64,000 nucleotides of DNA from a bacterium (GTDB taxonomy: Bacteria > UBA4055). The translations under genes were made by a program, and so were the position numbers. This document shows, in pieces, positions 25,049-33,785 of this stretch. The first letter of the stretch is position 1; every line of letters starts with the position of its first letter. The notes below the pieces were generated by a model. That model had not been told where the DNA came from, made no database searches, and saw nothing but the letters and a program-made list of their open reading frames with translations. The stretch lies in the NCBI GenBank assembly GCA_029559475.1, contig JAKQBN010000013.1, forward strand, positions 25,462 through 89,461. Direction: 5' to 3'.

Positions 25049-26125
25049 ATGGAAACAAGAATGATCCTGGCAATAAATCCCGGGTCCACATCTACAAAGA
25101 TCGCTGTTTACGACGGGGAAAAACAGATTTTTCTGAAAAATCTTAAACATACTGTTGAAGAACTCGCGCCTTTCAAAAAGATCACTGATCAGTTCGATTT
25201 CAGAAAAGATGTCATTCTGAAAGAGCTGAAAGAAGCCGGCATACAGCTTGAAACATTAAAGATCATCGTCGGCAGAGGCGGTCTTGTTAAACCGGTTCCT
25301 TCAGGAGTGTTTCTCGTCAATGAGAAGATGAAACATGATCTTAAGAACAGCAATAAAGAACACGCAAGTAATCTTGGCGGTCTTATAGCTGATGACATTG
25401 TAAAATCATTAAATAACGGAGCTGTAGCGGTCATAGCAGATCCGGTCGTAGTTGATGAACTTGATGATGTTGCGAGGATATCAGGTCATCCGCTGTTCCA
25501 CAGAGTATCGATATTCCACGCACTGAACCAGAAAGCTGTAGCCAGAAAATACGCTAAAAGCGTTACAAAGAAATATGAAGACGTGAATGTAATAGTCGCG
25601 CATCTCGGAGGAGGAATTTCTGTAGGTGCTCACAGAAAAGGCAGGGTAATAGACGTGAATCAGGCTCTTGACGGCGAAGGTCCGTTCAGCCCCGAAAGAA
25701 GCGGTACTTTACCAGTCGGAGATGTATGCGCTATGGCATTCAGCGGAAAATACACTCATGAAGAAATGAAACTTATGTTCAAAGGAAAAGGCGGATTCGC
25801 AGCTTATCTCGGAACTAACGATGCTTATGAAGTTGAAAAAAGATGCATGGCCGGCGACCAGGAAGCTATCAAGATCCACGATGCGATGATCTATCAGGTC
25901 GCGAAAGACATCGGCGCTTATTCTACTGTGCTTAAAGGCGAAGTTGACGCTATAATCCTTACGGGCGGGATAGCCTACAATAAGGATTTTAACGTGAAGA
26001 TAGAAGAAAGAGTGGCTTGGATAGCGCCTGTTGTGGTTTATCCCGGCGAAGACGAAATGGCAGCTTTAGCCATGAACGGCCTTATGGTGATCGAGAAAGA
26101 GATCGATCCGGTAATCTATACATAG
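25049..26125 (+). CDS. buk: Butyrate kinase
   Basis: 358 aa, ASKHA-fold acyl-phosphate kinase. The phosphate-binding start AINPGSTSTKIAVYDGEKQ, GRGGLVKPVPSGVFLVN, VIADPVVVDELDDVARISGH, VAHLGGGISVGAHRKGRVIDV, GEGPFSPERSGTLPVGDV and DAIILTGGIAYN all match Buk rather than acetate kinase. It makes butyrate (or a branched acid) and ATP from the Ptb product in the cytosol. The track start ATG (METRMILAINPG) is preceded by GGAGTGAGAG. A strong terminator closes the pair. Confidence 0.94.
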   Translation: METRMILAINPGSTSTKIAVYDGEKQIFLKNLKHTVEELAPFKKITDQFDFRKDVILKELKEAGIQLETLKIIVGRGGLVKPVPSGVFLVNEKMKHDLKNSNKEHASNLGGLIADDIVKSLNNGAVAVIADPVVVDELDDVARISGHPLFHRVSIFHALNQKAVARKYAKSVTKKYEDVNVIVAHLGGGISVGAHRKGRVIDVNQALDGEGPFSPERSGTLPVGDVCAMAFSGKYTHEEMKLMFKGKGGFAAYLGTNDAYEVEKRCMAGDQEAIKIHDAMIYQVAKDIGAYSTVLKGEVDAIILTGGIAYNKDFNVKIEERVAWIAPVVVYPGEDEMAALAMNGLMVIEKEIDPVIYT

Positions 26126-26150
26126 TTAATTATTATTCCTATGCAGAACT

Positions 26151-26173
26151 AAAGCCCCGATCCCGGGGCTTTA
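26151..26173 (+). terminator. Terminator of ptb-buk
   Basis: A perfect 9-bp stem AAAGCCCCG / CGGGGCTTT with a 4-base loop is followed by AATTTTAT. It lies between convergent buk and gmhA and may work for both strands, with a weaker T-tract on the minus side. Confidence 0.85.
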
Positions 26174-26189
26174 ATTTTATCTCAAATGA

Positions 26190-26780
26190 TCATTGCTCAT
26201 AATTTTCAGGGAACATGGTTCTTTCTATGCCTTCAACGACAGTATGAAGTATGAACATGTGGATCTCCTGTATCCTGTCGCTGGTACGACCGTTAACTAT
26301 GATCTCTATGCCCGCTTTTCCTTTAAGATCTCCTCCATCCTTACCCAGAAAAAGCACAGTATGCATTTTATGGTCAGAAGCTTTATGAAGGGCTTTTATA
26401 ATATTAGGCGAGTTTCCGCTTGTTGAAAGCCCTATAAAAACATCACCTTTCATTCCGAGCGCTTCAATGCTTCTTGAAAAGATTTCTTCGAAGCCGTAAT
26501 CGTTCGAAGTACAAGTGATGTGCGAGGGATCCGATAAAGCTATTGCAGGCAGCGGTTTCCTGTCTGATCTGAACCTTCCCGTAAGTTCTTCGGCGAAATG
26601 CATTGCGTCGGTCATTGATCCTCCGTTTCCGCAGATAATTACTTTTCTGCCGGTATCGAATGCTCCTATGATCAGTTTAACAACAGCGTCGATCTTCTCA
26701 AAATTCTTTTCAATGTTTATAAATTCGCCTAAAAGCCTGTAACCTTCGGCAAAAGATTCCTCGATCTTTTTTCTGGGCAT
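26190..26780 (-). CDS. gmhA: Sedoheptulose 7-phosphate isomerase (SIS domain)
   Basis: 196 aa. The SIS fold has ICGNGGSMTDAMHFAEELTGRF, SNDYGFEEIFSRSIEALG and GLSTSGNSPNIIKAL, all close to GmhA; the late HMFILHTVVEGIE is also typical. It makes D-glycero-D-manno-heptose 7-phosphate, the first step to ADP-heptose for lipopolysaccharide core or S-layer glycans, in the cytosol. The other heptose genes are not in the window. It follows the hexapeptide acyltransferase gene by 11 bases on the same strand. A related SIS isomerase such as DiaA is less likely given the conserved E and H residues. Confidence 0.88.
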   Translation of the reverse strand: MPRKKIEESFAEGYRLLGEFINIEKNFEKIDAVVKLIIGAFDTGRKVIICGNGGSMTDAMHFAEELTGRFRSDRKPLPAIALSDPSHITCTSNDYGFEEIFSRSIEALGMKGDVFIGLSTSGNSPNIIKALHKASDHKMHTVLFLGKDGGDLKGKAGIEIIVNGRTSDRIQEIHMFILHTVVEGIERTMFPENYEQ

Positions 26781-26791
26781 AACATTCTCCC

Positions 26792-27514
26792 TTATATGTT
26801 ATTTTTTAAAAGCTGATCTTCAGGCACATCGCCGAATTCTTTTGCGGGAACTCCGGCATAAATTTTTCCGGCCGGAACATCTTTTGTCACAAGCGCTCCT
26901 GCCGCGACCATTGCGTCCTCTCCTATCGTAATTCCGGGAAGGATTGTCGCATGAACTCCTATTCTTCCGCCTCTTTTAACAGTTACGCCCTTAAAATATT
27001 TGAATCTTTCTTTCGATCTTCCGGCATAATTATCATTGCTTGTAGCTACACAAGGCGCAATAAAACAATAATCTTCAATAACAGACATGGCTGTAATGTA
27101 TGTATTCGATTCGATCTTACACTTTTTCCCGACTGAGCATTTTGATTCTATAAGCACCCCTCTTCCTATTATCGTCATCTCCCCTACGCTAACATTGAAC
27201 TGGACCGCAGCCTGATCCGCAATAAGAACTTTATCTCCTATATCAGCTCCTGCGTATACAACAACTCCCGCACCAATTAGTACACCGTTCCCTATCTTTG
27301 CAGGAGGAGGTACTTCATCTGTAGCCATAGCCGAATTAGGAGATTTCAATTTGCTTTTTCCGATAACAGAATTGTCATCTATCCTTACATTATCACCTAT
27401 TGTCGTACCGTCGTGAATAACAACATTATTACCGAAAATGCAGTTTTTTCCGATTTGTACATCAGCTCCAATAAAAAAGTTGGATCCGGTTTTAGGCTGA
27501 TTTAATTCTTTCAT
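26792..27514 (-). CDS. Hexapeptide-repeat (left-handed beta-helix) acyltransferase
   Basis: About 240 aa from MKELNQPKTGSNFFIGADV; GGGGGA five bases upstream of this ATG favours it over the track's longer start at 27565. Most of the length is hexapeptide repeats (IGKNCIFGNNVVIHDGTTIGDNVRI...), with an inserted loop at about residues 60-75, and it ends in the typical IYAGVPAKEFGDVP cap. These are LpxA/WbbJ-type CoA- or ACP-dependent acyl/acetyl transferases acting on sugars in surface polysaccharide synthesis. Co-transcription with gmhA supports an envelope glycan role. Confidence 0.87.
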   Translation of the reverse strand: MKELNQPKTGSNFFIGADVQIGKNCIFGNNVVIHDGTTIGDNVRIDDNSVIGKSKLKSPNSAMATDEVPPPAKIGNGVLIGAGVVVYAGADIGDKVLIADQAAVQFNVSVGEMTIIGRGVLIESKCSVGKKCKIESNTYITAMSVIEDYCFIAPCVATSNDNYAGRSKERFKYFKGVTVKRGGRIGVHATILPGITIGEDAMVAAGALVTKDVPAGKIYAGVPAKEFGDVPEDQLLKNNI

Positions 27515-27650
27515 TCGTCCCCCGGTATTTAATAGAGTTGCAGTAAATAATATGAAAATAAACATATGATCCGCAAGAAAAATATTTATTCAATTTACAA
27601 AACCGAATAAATTCATTATTTTTCTTTCAAAGAACTGGGGGATTACAATA

Positions 27651-30116
27651 ATGAAATACTTGCTTTTAATAATCACAATCCTATATTCATTTTCTTTCGC
27701 AGGGCTTATAAACATCAATCCGGATCCCGACGGAGAACCATGGTGGATCGGCGGTATATCAGAACCTTCAGAAGAACTCATGCAGAGAATAAATTCACTG
27801 CCCGAGCTTAAACTTACCGATATCTACAAACATAGAAAAGATCCCCTTCCGGTTTCGGTCGATAATTCGTCTCTCCAGTTTTTCAGACCTGTTTTCAGCC
27901 AGTCCGGAGGAAGCTGCGGTCAGGCCAGCGGAATAGGATATAACTTTACTTATGAAATGAATTTAGTAAGAAATACTTCAGCTTCAGATTCATCCAACCA
28001 ATACCCGACTCATCACACATATAATTTTTTAAATGAAGGCGACGGCGGGATCGGTTCATGGTATTTTGACGGATGGGATATAATAAAGTCAAACGGCTGC
28101 CCCGACCTGAAGACTTACGGCGGTATTTACCCTGACGATCCGACTTACAGGCATCAGCTTTGGACCGACGGCTATGACAAATATGAAAAAGGCATGAATA
28201 ACCGTGTACAGGAGCAGTTCACTATCCCTGTCGACACTCCTGAAGGTTTAGAGACTCTGAAGCAGTATTTAGTCGATCACGCTGAAGGATCGCTATACGG
28301 CGGCATCGTGAATTTCGCGGCCGGGATCGGCGGAACATATAAAATAGGAAGAATAGCTGCCGGTCTTCCCCATGCTAACGAATACATTATCAGGCAGTGG
28401 CATTATGAAATGAACCACGCCATGACTATTGTTGGATATGACGATTCTGTCAGAGTGGACTGCAACGCCGACGGAAAATATACGAACAATAAAGATATCA
28501 ACGGCGATAGCGTTGTAGATATGAAGGACTGGGAGATAGGAGCTCTTCTTATGGTAAATTCCTACGGTACCGACTGGCCGAATACGGGAATGGGCGGAAA
28601 ATGCTGGATTTCATACAGAACTCTGGCTATGGATATTTCAGTTGGCGGAATTTGGGGAAATGCCGTCCATTCGATGAGAGTAAGAGAATCTTTTTCGCCT
28701 TCGCTAAAACTAAAGGCAAAGATAGAACACACGAACCGCTCAGCCTTGAAAGTTTATGCCGGTATTTCGCAGGACACGACTGATACTGAGCCGGCAAACA
28801 GTACTTTATTTCCTCTCTTTCTTTATCAGGGCGGTGAATACGGAATGCGCGGGGATAGTGACACACTTGAGTTCGGGCTGGATATAACACCTCTCCTTTC
28901 GTATGTTGTGCCCGGACAGCCTGCTAAATTATTCCTCTGCATCGGCGAGAACGATCCCGGTTCAATTTATGACGGATCTGTTCTTTCTTTCTCTGTCTTC
29001 GAAGCTGATTCAACCGAAACTGCATCTACTTCAATGCCGATAACAATTAATAATCACGCTACAACGTACATACCCTTGATATTATCGCCGCAATTCGACG
29101 CACCTTTAATAACAACAGCGTATTTACCTTCTGCGGTCAGGGGAGAATTATACTCGACGGTATTGGCTGCTCAGAACGGTACACAACCTTATACATGGTC
29201 TCTTTCGATCGATTATACCGAACTGACTAATGATAGCCTTTTCCCTTATCTGAACGACAGCCTTATTGTTACAAGCGATCCCGATGACGGCATAGCTGAA
29301 GTCGATCTCGGATTCGATTTTCCTTTCTACGGGAAAATTTACAACGGTATAACAGTAAGTACAGACGGCTCGATACTTTTCGGAGATGAATTCGAAAGCG
29401 TGCGTAGCGAAGGCGCTATTATGAAAACCCGGACTATTACGCCTTACGGCTCCGACCTTATGAGCTACGATATTTACGGTGAAGGAATATTTATTTATAA
29501 AACGGCAAATTATGCTGTGATACGATGGCTTACATCTTTATATGACATGCCTGAAGTCGACCTTGAATTCGCCGTAAAGCTATCTTCTGACGGAAGGATC
29601 GAATTCTTTTACGCTGACGATCTAACAACCGGCCTTTCATGGGCGGCAGGTATCTCGGGCGGCAACCCGAACAGCACCGTAATTTCTGCTTTATCCGGAA
29701 CCGCGGATCCTTCAGGAATGAAAACAGCGTTCGCTCCGGATCCTTTCCCATATGGTATAGAGCTGAGTTCAGATGGTATTTTAGCCGGCACGTTATCAGG
29801 CGATCCCGGTACATGGTATCTTAACTTTATTGTTAAGGACAACAGCAATATTTCATCGTTCAAAACTCTAGAATTCAGGCTTATTGAACCTCTTTTAACA
29901 CCTTCCGGACTCACGATATCAGTTTCTTATGATAGTGTACGGCTTGACTGGATACAGGTAGACGGAGCAGAATCTTACAGCATCTACAGATGCGATCAGC
30001 CCTTCGGTTCATTTTCAAAAATTGCATCTTCACCGGATCTTTATTATATTGACAGCCCGATCTTGGGATATGACAAGCTGTTCTATTATGTAATAGCTGA
30101 GAAGTATAAAAAATAA
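27651..30116 (+). CDS. Exported papain-like (C1) protease with Ca-loop insert, no T9SS tail
   Basis: 821 aa. Signal peptide MKYLLLIITILYSFSFAG. The C1-type catalytic set is visible: oxyanion Gln and nucleophile Cys in FSQSGGSCGQASGIGY (~residue 90), His in NHAMTIVGYDD (~257), Asn in MVNSYGTDW (~305). Between His and Asn sits CNADGKYTNNKDINGDSVVD, two dockerin/EF-hand-like Ca loops. Beta-sandwich domains follow (YSTVLAAQNGTQPYTWS; a region with DLGFDFPFYGKIYNG, then FFYADDLTTGLSWAAGISGG), ending in a fibronectin-III-like domain. Unlike its neighbour it has no YPNPFNP sorting module and stops at YVIAEKYKK. It is followed 11 bases later by a paralogue. Confidence 0.85.
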   Translation: MKYLLLIITILYSFSFAGLININPDPDGEPWWIGGISEPSEELMQRINSLPELKLTDIYKHRKDPLPVSVDNSSLQFFRPVFSQSGGSCGQASGIGYNFTYEMNLVRNTSASDSSNQYPTHHTYNFLNEGDGGIGSWYFDGWDIIKSNGCPDLKTYGGIYPDDPTYRHQLWTDGYDKYEKGMNNRVQEQFTIPVDTPEGLETLKQYLVDHAEGSLYGGIVNFAAGIGGTYKIGRIAAGLPHANEYIIRQWHYEMNHAMTIVGYDDSVRVDCNADGKYTNNKDINGDSVVDMKDWEIGALLMVNSYGTDWPNTGMGGKCWISYRTLAMDISVGGIWGNAVHSMRVRESFSPSLKLKAKIEHTNRSALKVYAGISQDTTDTEPANSTLFPLFLYQGGEYGMRGDSDTLEFGLDITPLLSYVVPGQPAKLFLCIGENDPGSIYDGSVLSFSVFEADSTETASTSMPITINNHATTYIPLILSPQFDAPLITTAYLPSAVRGELYSTVLAAQNGTQPYTWSLSIDYTELTNDSLFPYLNDSLIVTSDPDDGIAEVDLGFDFPFYGKIYNGITVSTDGSILFGDEFESVRSEGAIMKTRTITPYGSDLMSYDIYGEGIFIYKTANYAVIRWLTSLYDMPEVDLEFAVKLSSDGRIEFFYADDLTTGLSWAAGISGGNPNSTVISALSGTADPSGMKTAFAPDPFPYGIELSSDGILAGTLSGDPGTWYLNFIVKDNSNISSFKTLEFRLIEPLLTPSGLTISVSYDSVRLDWIQVDGAESYSIYRCDQPFGSFSKIASSPDLYYIDSPILGYDKLFYYVIAEKYKK

Positions 30117-30127
30117 ACGAGGAACGC

Positions 30128-32689
30128 ATGAAAAAATTAGTAATTGCGCTTATGGTTTTATCAGCAGGCTTAGTTTTCGGCGAGCTTGTGAATCTTAATC
30201 CGGATCCGAACGGAGAACAGTGGCTGGCAGGAGGATGGAAAATACCTTCAGCTGAAGAAATGAAGATCATAGATTCATATCCTAAACTAAGGCTGCCGGA
30301 AAAGTATAAAGGTAAAGAAATTCCTTATAAACTGGACAATTCACAGCTACAGTATTTCCGGCCGATATTCAACCAGATGGGCGGAAGCTGCGCGCAGGCA
30401 AGCGGTGTCGGATATAATTTCACATACGAAATGAATTCAATAAACGGCACAAGCGCAAATATTACAGACAACCAGTACCCTACTCACTATACTTATAATT
30501 TTCTGAACAGCGGATCAGGTGACATCGGTTCGACCTATTTCGGAGGATGGGATATAATCAATGCAGGAGGAATTCCGAACGTAACTACATACGGAGGTAT
30601 GTGGCCGTCAACCGATTCGGAAACCATGCATAAATTATGGATGAACGGGTTTGATAAATATGAATCGGGGATGAGCAGAAGGATCCTGGAAGTTATTACA
30701 ATTCCTGTAAACACGCCTGAAGGCCTTGAGACTTTAAAACAGTATTTTAATGATTACTGCGACGGTTCCGCGACCGGCGGAATTGTGAATTTTGCAGCTG
30801 GTGTAAGCTGGGTCAGTATCAGCGTTCTTCCTGAAGGTACCGAGAATGCCGGTCAGTCAGTTCTCTGGAAATGGGATTCATCAGTAAATCACGCCATGAC
30901 TTTTGTCGGATATAATGATTCTATTAAATGCGATTATAACGGCGACGGCAGATTTACGAACGATCTTGACTGGGCCGGCGGAATAGATTCGAACGGAGTT
31001 AACATTCCTGACGGCAAAGTAGACATGAAAGACTGGGAGATCGGCGCGGTGCTGATGGCTAATTCATGGGGATTAGGCTGGGTGAACGGAGGAAAGATAT
31101 GGGTCGCCTACAGAACTTTGGCTATGAGTCTTGCTGAGGGAGGAATATGGACTAATGCGGTTCATACTATAAGGATAAGGGATGATTTCTCGCCGTCACT
31201 TTATATGAAAGCGACCATAAGCTTCAGCGACAGGGAGGAACTGAAAATTTTCGCGGGTGTTTCATCAGATACGCTTGCCTCTGTACCGGATCATGTTTTA
31301 AGTTTTCCGCATTTTAACAGCCAGGGCGGTGAGTATCCTATGACAGGTACAGCTAATTCACTTGAAATAGGCCTGGATATCAGTCCCCTTCTTTCATTCG
31401 TAGCACCGGATCAGAAAGCAAAATTCTTCATTTGCGTTGAACATAGCGAGAAAGGTGTTACTTCAGGCAGAGGAAACATTTCATCTTTCTCGGTTATAGA
31501 CAGCAACGGAACCCAGTATGTAAGCCCGCAGACAAACGAGACGATTATTCCTAACTCAACCTCATATGCAGGAGTAACAGCCTCTTTCATTTTTGACGCT
31601 CCCGAGATCGCTGATGAAACTCTTCCTCAAGCGCTTCCGGGCATTCAGTACAACCACCAGCTTTCTGTTCAGAACGGAACTGCTCCCTATAAATGGGACG
31701 TGATTTGCGATTATTCTGAAACAGAAAATTACGGAGAGTTCGACGCAACTGCAGATACACCTATAACTTTTACAAACGATGATGACAGTGATGCTGTGAT
31801 AGAACTGCCTTTCCTGTTCCCGTTCTACGGAGTTCTTTACGATAAGGTCACAGTCATAACAGACGGTTCAATAAAGCTGGAAGAAGGGTTCGATTATATC
31901 AGGACCGAAGGTGATATAATGTCATTCAAAACTATAACCTGCTATGGTGCGGATCTTATGATCTATCCGGACCAGGGAGACGGAGTTTTTTATTCCGTAA
32001 ACGACAGCTGCCTTACTGTAAGATGGAAAACCTCGATGTATGATCTTCCTGATGTCAATCTGGAATTTGAGACAAAGATATATTCAGACTCCAGAATTGA
32101 ATTCTTTTACGGGGATTCTCTGACAACAGGGATAGCCTGGGCATCCGGAATATCTAACGGAAAAGTGACCGACGCTATAATATCTTCAACTTCCGGCCTG
32201 AATGATGCTTCAGTAATGAAAACCGCTTTCGAAACCGATCCTTATCCTTACGGCTTAAGCTTGAGCCCGGACGGCATTTTCGGCGGAATTATCAGTACTG
32301 CGGGTAAAACATGGAATGTAAAATTCAGAGTTACTGATGATAGAAACATTTCAGGAATAAAAGTACTGCCCTTCAGCACTGCTACCGGGATCGGAGACGA
32401 CGAACCGGCCGGAATTTCGGATTTTATACTTGATCAGAACTATCCGAATCCGTTTAATCCTGTTACAACTATAAGATTCGAACTGAAGAACACTATTAAT
32501 GTATCTCTTCATATATATAATACGCGGGGAGAGAAGGTTGATACTCTTATAGAGAATGAAATTCTTAAGAAAGGATCTTACAAATATGAATGGAAAACTG
32601 CGGAAAGACTTTCTTCCGGGGTTTATTATTTCGGACTTGAGACCGATAAGGGATACAGGCAGATAAGAAAAATGACTCTGATCAAATAA
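30128..32689 (+). CDS. Papain-like (C1) protease, T9SS-exported paralogue
   Basis: 853 aa. Signal peptide MKKLVIALMVLSAGLVFG. Same layout as the preceding gene: Cys in FNQMGGSCAQASGVGYNF, His in VNHAMTFVGYND, a longer Ca-loop insert (CDYNGDGRFTNDLDW ... DGKVDMKDWEIG), and Asn in LMANSWGLGWVNGGKIWV. The same beta-sandwich domains follow (LPFLFPFYGVLYDKVTV; FFYGDSLTTGIAWASGISNG). It ends with a full T9SS module: DQNYPNPFNPVTTIRFEL ... LSSGVYYFGLET ... RKMTLIK. The pair is clearly a tandem duplication with divergence, and the proteins probably digest extracellular protein. GAGGAACGC before the ATG serves as ribosome-binding site. Confidence 0.88.
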   Translation: MKKLVIALMVLSAGLVFGELVNLNPDPNGEQWLAGGWKIPSAEEMKIIDSYPKLRLPEKYKGKEIPYKLDNSQLQYFRPIFNQMGGSCAQASGVGYNFTYEMNSINGTSANITDNQYPTHYTYNFLNSGSGDIGSTYFGGWDIINAGGIPNVTTYGGMWPSTDSETMHKLWMNGFDKYESGMSRRILEVITIPVNTPEGLETLKQYFNDYCDGSATGGIVNFAAGVSWVSISVLPEGTENAGQSVLWKWDSSVNHAMTFVGYNDSIKCDYNGDGRFTNDLDWAGGIDSNGVNIPDGKVDMKDWEIGAVLMANSWGLGWVNGGKIWVAYRTLAMSLAEGGIWTNAVHTIRIRDDFSPSLYMKATISFSDREELKIFAGVSSDTLASVPDHVLSFPHFNSQGGEYPMTGTANSLEIGLDISPLLSFVAPDQKAKFFICVEHSEKGVTSGRGNISSFSVIDSNGTQYVSPQTNETIIPNSTSYAGVTASFIFDAPEIADETLPQALPGIQYNHQLSVQNGTAPYKWDVICDYSETENYGEFDATADTPITFTNDDDSDAVIELPFLFPFYGVLYDKVTVITDGSIKLEEGFDYIRTEGDIMSFKTITCYGADLMIYPDQGDGVFYSVNDSCLTVRWKTSMYDLPDVNLEFETKIYSDSRIEFFYGDSLTTGIAWASGISNGKVTDAIISSTSGLNDASVMKTAFETDPYPYGLSLSPDGIFGGIISTAGKTWNVKFRVTDDRNISGIKVLPFSTATGIGDDEPAGISDFILDQNYPNPFNPVTTIRFELKNTINVSLHIYNTRGEKVDTLIENEILKKGSYKYEWKTAERLSSGVYYFGLETDKGYRQIRKMTLIK

Positions 32690-32708
32690 ATATGCGGAAT
32701 TATTTTTG

Positions 32709-32737
32709 TTGCTTAGAGTAAATTAATTATTTATATT
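32709..32737 (+). promoter_or_regulatory. Promoter of rpsU
   Basis: TTGCTT, a 17-base spacer and TATATT end 44 bases before the rpsU start. Confidence 0.6.
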
Positions 32738-32781
32738 GACCCCGCAAATTAAGTATCGCGCCTTAAAGGAGGTGAAACGTA

Positions 32782-32985
32782 GTGATACACATTAAAGTAA
32801 GAGACGGAGAACATTTCGAAAAAGCCCTCAAAAGATTTACAAAAACTTTTGAAAAAAGCGGCGTACTCGCTGAATTAAGGCTTAGAGAAAGATACGAAAA
32901 ACCTACTTGGGTGAACAGAAGAGAAAGGATCCAGGCTACGAGAAAGCAGCAGAAGATCACAAGGATGCAGAACAGAGGTTTCTAA
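32782..32985 (+). CDS. rpsU: 30S ribosomal protein S21
   Basis: 67 aa: [20 protein letters not shown]..., followed by [11 protein letters not shown] and a basic tail [14 protein letters not shown], the normal length and pattern of bS21. The start codon is GTG, strongly set by AAAGGAGGTGA nine bases upstream. It has its own promoter and a perfect terminator. The almost complete Shine-Dalgarno before it shows that anti-SD pairing is used in this organism, unlike many Bacteroidota. Confidence 0.96.
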   Translation: MIHIKVRDGEHFEKALKRFTKTFEKSGVLAELRLRERYEKPTWVNRRERIQATRKQQKITRMQNRGF

Positions 32986-33007
32986 TTCATTATTATTTAT
33001 AGAATAA

Positions 33008-33034
33008 AAAAGAGTGACGCGTCACTCTTTTTTT
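33008..33034 (+). terminator. Terminator of rpsU
   Basis: A perfect palindrome AAAGAGTGACG / CGTCACTCTTT is followed by a T-run (TTTTTTTATT). It ends about 30 bases before the cvpA start. Confidence 0.9.
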
Positions 33035-33068
33035 ATTATATTAACAGGTATATAATGAAGGAGATGAA

Positions 33069-33785
33069 ATGAACTTTATAGATATTCTCGTTGTGGTGGT
33101 TATAGCTTTATTCGCCGTTATCGGTTTTTTGAAGGGTTTCATTCCGCAGCTGTTCCAGTTCGCCGGCATCTTCTGCGCTTTTTATTTTAATACTCCTGTA
33201 AGCAGATTTATCTCCTCAGCTGTTTCGGATGAACCGGAGGGCGTATTACTGATGCTTGTTCAGATCGCCGCATTCCTGTTTATATTCGGAGTGTTTTTCG
33301 TTGCCGGGATGATCATCAGTAAAACAGTTGATTCTGTGCTTACGTCTCTGCCTAACAGAATAGCCGGTATAATTTTCGGAGCCGTTAACGGATTTTTCGT
33401 TGTATGCCTTATATTTATAATCATAAGAGCTTTTCCTGCAGGCGATACTTTTTTAAAGAAATACGTTACTCCAGATAAATTCACGGATGATATAATAGAT
33501 CAGAGCATTGAGCTGGCCGGAAATGATCTTTCCGCCCAAGGATTGAAGAATAAAGCGAATGAAGCTGTTAAGAATGCTTTTACGGAAAGTAAGACTGATA
33601 ATGTTGATTCTTCAGCTGCCGATACAACAGAAACAGAGGCTACAAAAATTTATTCCAGGCTAGGATACGGAGCATACAGAATATCAATGCTGATGGATCC
33701 GTTCGTCCAGAATACAAAATCCGTACTTTCAAAAAAATATGAAGACGTCATTGAAATAAAGACACAGGATAAAATAAATGGATAA
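33069..33785 (+). CDS. CvpA family membrane protein
   Basis: 238 aa. Four hydrophobic helices fill residues 1-125 (MNFIDILVVVVIALFAVIGFLKGF, IPQLFQFAGIFCAFYF, MLVQIAAFLFIFGVFFVAGMII, GIIFGAVNGFFVVCLIFIII), the CvpA/YkzB fold first tied to colicin V production. The C-terminal 100 residues are a polar tail (SKTDNVDSSAADTTETEATK). The role of CvpA proteins is not settled; envelope homeostasis is usual. The last 8 bases overlap clpC, so the two are coupled. GAAGGAGATGA precedes the ATG. Confidence 0.85.
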   Translation: MNFIDILVVVVIALFAVIGFLKGFIPQLFQFAGIFCAFYFNTPVSRFISSAVSDEPEGVLLMLVQIAAFLFIFGVFFVAGMIISKTVDSVLTSLPNRIAGIIFGAVNGFFVVCLIFIIIRAFPAGDTFLKKYVTPDKFTDDIIDQSIELAGNDLSAQGLKNKANEAVKNAFTESKTDNVDSSAADTTETEATKIYSRLGYGAYRISMLMDPFVQNTKSVLSKKYEDVIEIKTQDKING

